Of a stretch of 8,989 bases of DNA, positions 6,806 to 8,989 are shown one piece after another. The notes under the pieces are model-generated. The model did no database searches. It worked only from the letters and a program-made list of their open reading frames with translations, and was not told the origin of the DNA. Origin of the DNA: CAG-303 sp034172985 (lineage in GTDB: Bacteria > Bacillota > Clostridia > Lachnospirales > Lachnospiraceae); assembly GCA_034172985.1 (NCBI GenBank), contig JAXFDY010000039.1, positions 1-8,989 of the forward strand, read 5' to 3'. Within the stretch, counting starts at the first letter, position 1; each line of letters starts with the position of its first letter. Both the position numbers and the translations under genes were made by a program.

Positions 6806-8555
6806 ACTGTCTTACTTTAATATGAACTTCTCTTAACTGCTGTTCCGAAACTTCATTCGGAGCACCACACATCAGATCCTGGGCATTTCCGTTCATTGGG
6901 AATGGAATTACTTCACGGATATTTTCTTCATTTCTAAGAAGCATAATCATACGATCTACGCCAGGTGCCATACCTGCATGAGGAGGTGCGCCAAATTGGA
7001 ATGCATTATATAAAGCACCGAACTTGTTCTTTAAATCTTCTTCTGTATATCCTGCGATCTCAAAAGCCTTTACCATAATCTTCATATCATGATTTCTTAC
7101 CGCACCGGATGATAATTCTACACCGTTACAAACAATATCATACTGATATGCAAGGATTTCAAGAGGATCTTTTTCATTTAATGCATCCAGACCGCCCTGA
7201 GGCATTGAGAATGGATTGTGAGTAAAGATAATCTTCTTTTCTTCCTCGTCATATTCATACATTGGGAAATCATTTACAAAGCAGAAGCGGTAAGCATTCT
7301 TTTCAATCAGGTCAAGTCTTGCACCCAGTTCATTTCTTAACTGTCCTGCAAAGTTTGCAGCACGCATTTCCTTGTCTGCAATGAAGAAAATAGTGTCGCC
7401 CACTTCAAGTCCTGCAAGATCAGCGATTTCTGACTTCATATCTTCCGGAATAAATTTATCAATCGGTCCCTTGTAAGATTTGTCTTCCAAAACTTCAAGA
7501 TATCCAAGACCGCCCATTCCAATGGAAGTTGCGAATTTTAAGAGCTTCTCATGGAATCCTTTTGACATATCTGCGTGTACTTTGATTGCACGAACAGTCT
7601 TGCCATGGAATGGCTTGAAGGTACATCTCTGGAAAAATTCTGTTAAGTCAATGATTCTCAGAGGATTTCGTAAATCAGGTTTATCAGAGCCAAACTCAAG
7701 CATAGCCTGTTTATAGCTGATGACTGGGTAAGGTGCGGCAGTTACACTGGCACCTTCCGGTGCAAATTTTTCAAATGTTGCAGTCAGGACTTCTTCGCCT
7801 ACGCGGAAAACATCCTCCTGTGTGGCAAAGCTCATTTCAAAATCCAGCTGGTAAAACTCACCTGGAGAACGGTCCGCTCTGGCATCTTCGTCGCGGAAAC
7901 AAGGTGCAATCTGGAAATACTTATCAAAGCCGGATACCATCAACAGCTGTTTGTATTGCTGAGGTGCCTGTGGCAGAGCATAAAATTTTCCTTTAAATTT
8001 ACGGGATGGAACGATGTAATCTCTGGCACCTTCCGGAGAGGATGCACACAGAATAGGTGTCTGAATCTCTAAAAATCCCATTTCAGTCATTTTCTGTCTC
8101 AAAAAGCTGATAACATTTGAACGGAATATCATGTTATCTTTTACTTTCTGATTTCTTAAATCGAGATAACGATATTTTAATCTCAGGTCTTCTCTGATTT
8201 CTTTGGAAGTCATAATTTCAAAAGGAAGAGTAGTATATACTTTTCCGAGGATGTCTACCTTCTTGGCTTCCAGTTCGATGGTTCCTGTAGGAATCTTTGG
8301 ATTATAAGTTTCTTCATCACGATGGTCCACAATTCCTTCGATGGAAAGACAGTCTTCTTTATTGATACCATCTAATAATGAAGTGTCACGCATAACAATC
8401 TGCAGAACACCATACATATCACGAAGATCAATAAAAGAAACACCTCCATGGTCACGAATATTTTCAACCCATCCGGCGACTCTTAAAGTAGAGCCTACAT
8501 CACCTTCTGTGATTTCATTTAAAGTTCTGTTACGATAAATGTTTTCTGTACTCAT
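6804..8555 (-). CDS. aspS: Aspartyl-tRNA synthetase, bacterial type, probably non-discriminating
   Basis: This 583-residue class IIb synthetase attaches aspartate to its tRNA in the cytosol. The N-terminal OB-fold anticodon-binding domain is at about 1-110, the catalytic core begins near 120, and the bacterial GAD insertion lies at roughly 305-410. Visible landmarks are QAPQQYKQLLM at 196-206, motif 2 FRDEDARADR at 220-229 and motif 3 GAPPHAGMAPGVDR at 522-535 with R535. In the OB fold, R34-D-H36-G-G has His where the discriminating E. coli and B. subtilis enzymes have Leu. The Pseudomonas aeruginosa enzyme, which also charges tRNA-Asn, has His there (comparison from memory). I therefore infer that this enzyme makes Asp-tRNA-Asn for GatCAB amidation. 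The start at 8555 is supported by AAGGAG six bases upstream; the frame stays open to 8705, but that extension is T-box leader. It is a single-gene transcript under T-box control. Confidence 0.97.
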   Translation of the reverse strand: MSTENIYRNRTLNEITEGDVGSTLRVAGWVENIRDHGGVSFIDLRDMYGVLQIVMRDTSLLDGINKEDCLSIEGIVDHRDEETYNPKIPTGTIELEAKKVDILGKVYTTLPFEIMTSKEIREDLRLKYRYLDLRNQKVKDNMIFRSNVISFLRQKMTEMGFLEIQTPILCASSPEGARDYIVPSRKFKGKFYALPQAPQQYKQLLMVSGFDKYFQIAPCFRDEDARADRSPGEFYQLDFEMSFATQEDVFRVGEEVLTATFEKFAPEGASVTAAPYPVISYKQAMLEFGSDKPDLRNPLRIIDLTEFFQRCTFKPFHGKTVRAIKVHADMSKGFHEKLLKFATSIGMGGLGYLEVLEDKSYKGPIDKFIPEDMKSEIADLAGLEVGDTIFFIADKEMRAANFAGQLRNELGARLDLIEKNAYRFCFVNDFPMYEYDEEEKKIIFTHNPFSMPQGGLDALNEKDPLEILAYQYDIVCNGVELSSGAVRNHDMKIMVKAFEIAGYTEEDLKNKFGALYNAFQFGAPPHAGMAPGVDRMIMLLRNEENIREVIPFPMNGNAQDLMCGAPNEVSEQQLREVHIKVRQ

Positions 8556-8561
8556 AGTAAT

Positions 8562-8567
8562 CTCCTT
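8562..8567 (-). promoter_or_regulatory. aspS ribosome binding site
   Basis: On the minus strand this reads AAGGAG, six bases ahead of the ATG at 8555. It decides the start: the same frame continues open upstream to 8705, but there it runs through the T-box and terminator. Confidence 0.9.
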
Positions 8568-8575
8568 TTTAAAAT

Positions 8576-8618
8576 AAAAAAACTGTCCATCCAAAACTAA
8601 AAAGTTCAGGACGAACAG
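8576..8618 (-). terminator. T-box-controlled intrinsic terminator in the aspS leader
   Basis: On the minus-strand transcript, CUGUUCGUCC (from 8618 to 8609) pairs with GGAUGGACAG (8592 to 8583). There are two G-U pairs, and the stem can extend inward with AAC/GUU. Seven U residues (8582-8576) follow directly. Its 5' arm overlaps the bases that pair with the T-box in the antiterminator, so the two folds exclude each other. It lies ahead of the aspS ribosome binding site, as expected for transcription attenuation. Confidence 0.88.
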
Positions 8619-8842
8619 ATATGTCCGCGGTACCACCTGAATTACCGAAAAACGGCCACTCGTTGGTTTGATAACCTGCTGTTTGTCGCACAGTCTGCGG
8701 CGCACCTACTAAAAGAAAAATCTTCGTTCAGATTGCGGCTGGTAAAGTGTTATTCACATAAGTTCACTCTGCGGGTTCTCACTATTCCCTGCTCACTGGA
8801 AGCGATAAGATATGCTACTTCTCTTCGTCATTGCCATATTCT
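8576..8842 (-). ncRNA. T-box riboswitch leader of aspS, specifier read as Asn (AAC)
   Basis: This leader senses the charging state of a tRNA and allows read-through into aspS when the tRNA is uncharged. The T-box core AGGTGGTACCGCG is at 8638-8626 on the minus strand and holds the UGGN bulge that pairs with the tRNA acceptor end (N is U at 8632). AGG at 8638-8636 can pair with CCU at 8610-8608 to build the antiterminator. Stem I carries the loop-E pair: AGUA at 8819-8816 opposite GAA at 8755-8753, with GCAUA (8815-8811) and UAUGU (8760-8756) pairing above it. The bases after GAA read U-AAC-AC, so the specifier is best read as AAC (8751-8749), asparagine. GAC and GAU are absent from the loop. 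The T-box identity is firm; the specifier assignment is an inference from alignment by eye. Confidence 0.93.
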
Positions 8843-8848
8843 GAAAGT

Positions 8849-8877
8849 ATTATATAGAAAGGATTTACAAATGTCAA
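8849..8877 (-). promoter_or_regulatory. Consensus sigma-70/A promoter of aspS
   Basis: On the minus strand, TTGACA (8877-8872) and TATAAT (8854-8849) are separated by exactly 17 bases, a perfect match to the housekeeping consensus. Transcription would begin near 8842, just before T-box stem I. A strong constitutive promoter combined with leader attenuation is the usual T-box arrangement. Confidence 0.92.
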
Positions 8878-8901
8878 GAAATTATTCTAAAGAAAAGCAG
8901 A

Positions 8902-8930
8902 TTGACATTTTAGATTTCTGATGTTAGGAT
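8902..8930 (+). promoter_or_regulatory. Probable divergent plus-strand promoter
   Basis: TTGACA at 8902-8907 and TAGGAT at 8925-8930 are 17 bases apart, and TG at 8922-8923 gives an extended -10 (TGtTAGGAT). Transcription would start near 8937 and run out of the window. No start codon with a ribosome binding site is seen before the end, so the gene it serves is unknown. Confidence 0.6.
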
Positions 8931-8989
8931 AAAAAAAGTTGTTAAAGATATCTTTTATAAGCGGGTGGTGTGTGGTTTGATTAAGAGAA

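Noticed and set aside
8556..8705. A 50-residue N-terminal extension of AspRS
   Set aside because: It is encoded by the T-box core and terminator, and the ATG at 8555 has its own ribosome binding site and begins like the family.
8733..8921. Plus-strand open frame of 62 codons antisense to the aspS leader
   Set aside because: It lies across the T-box and aspS promoter, has no family resemblance, and its composition is explained by the RNA structure.
8871..8921. A 16-residue frame (MSRNYSKEKQIDILDF) preceded by AAAGGA
   Set aside because: Its start resembles some transposase OrfA N-termini, but it is too short to support and overlaps the aspS -35 and the divergent -35. It may be a decayed remnant or chance.
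8944..8955. 12-bp palindrome AAAGATATCTTT
   Set aside because: It is AT-rich and short; no operator or terminator context supports it.

Overview
The window reads as chromosomal DNA of a low-to-moderate GC Gram-positive anaerobe, most likely a clostridial gut bacterium of the Lachnospiraceae type. Three things point there: strong AGGAGG-type ribosome binding sites with some GTG starts, a tRNA-sensing T-box leader in front of an aminoacyl-tRNA synthetase gene, and the family make-up of the genes. The assignment is inference from style and content, not from a marker gene.

Layout. (1) 1-2436, plus strand: the C-terminal 811 residues of a large protein whose beginning lies outside the window. It ends in a DUF3883 domain with an apparently intact PD-(D/E)xK nuclease-like core (E676, D713, E727-x-K729, counted from the first codon in the window). 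(2) 2437-2721: a non-coding stretch full of structure. It holds two copies of an 11-bp motif exactly 50 bp apart, a perfect 10-bp hairpin that competes with a second hairpin, and a nested inverted repeat with perfect 16-bp arms. It separates the accessory-looking DUF3883 gene from ordinary metabolic genes and may mark the edge of an inserted region. (3) 2722-6786, plus strand: a tight three-gene cluster made of a low-molecular-weight protein-tyrosine phosphatase, a cytosolic GH2 beta-galactosidase (lacZ) and a small S24/S26 (signal-peptidase-fold) protein. (4) 6769-6806: a terminator hairpin shared by two convergent transcripts and overlapping both stop codons. (5) 6804-8877, minus strand: aspS (aspartyl-tRNA synthetase) with a full upstream control region: consensus promoter, T-box leader, intrinsic terminator and ribosome binding site. 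(6) 8878-8989: a likely divergent plus-strand promoter for a gene beyond the window.

The most informative biology is at aspS. The specifier loop of its T-box contains the asparagine codon AAC and no aspartate codon. The enzyme carries His in an Arg-Asp-His-Gly-Gly motif, where discriminating AspRSs such as those of E. coli and B. subtilis have Leu. Together these suggest a non-discriminating AspRS that also charges tRNA-Asn with Asp, as the first step of the GatCAB transamidation route, with its expression tuned to uncharged tRNA-Asn. This needs tRNA and enzyme data to confirm.
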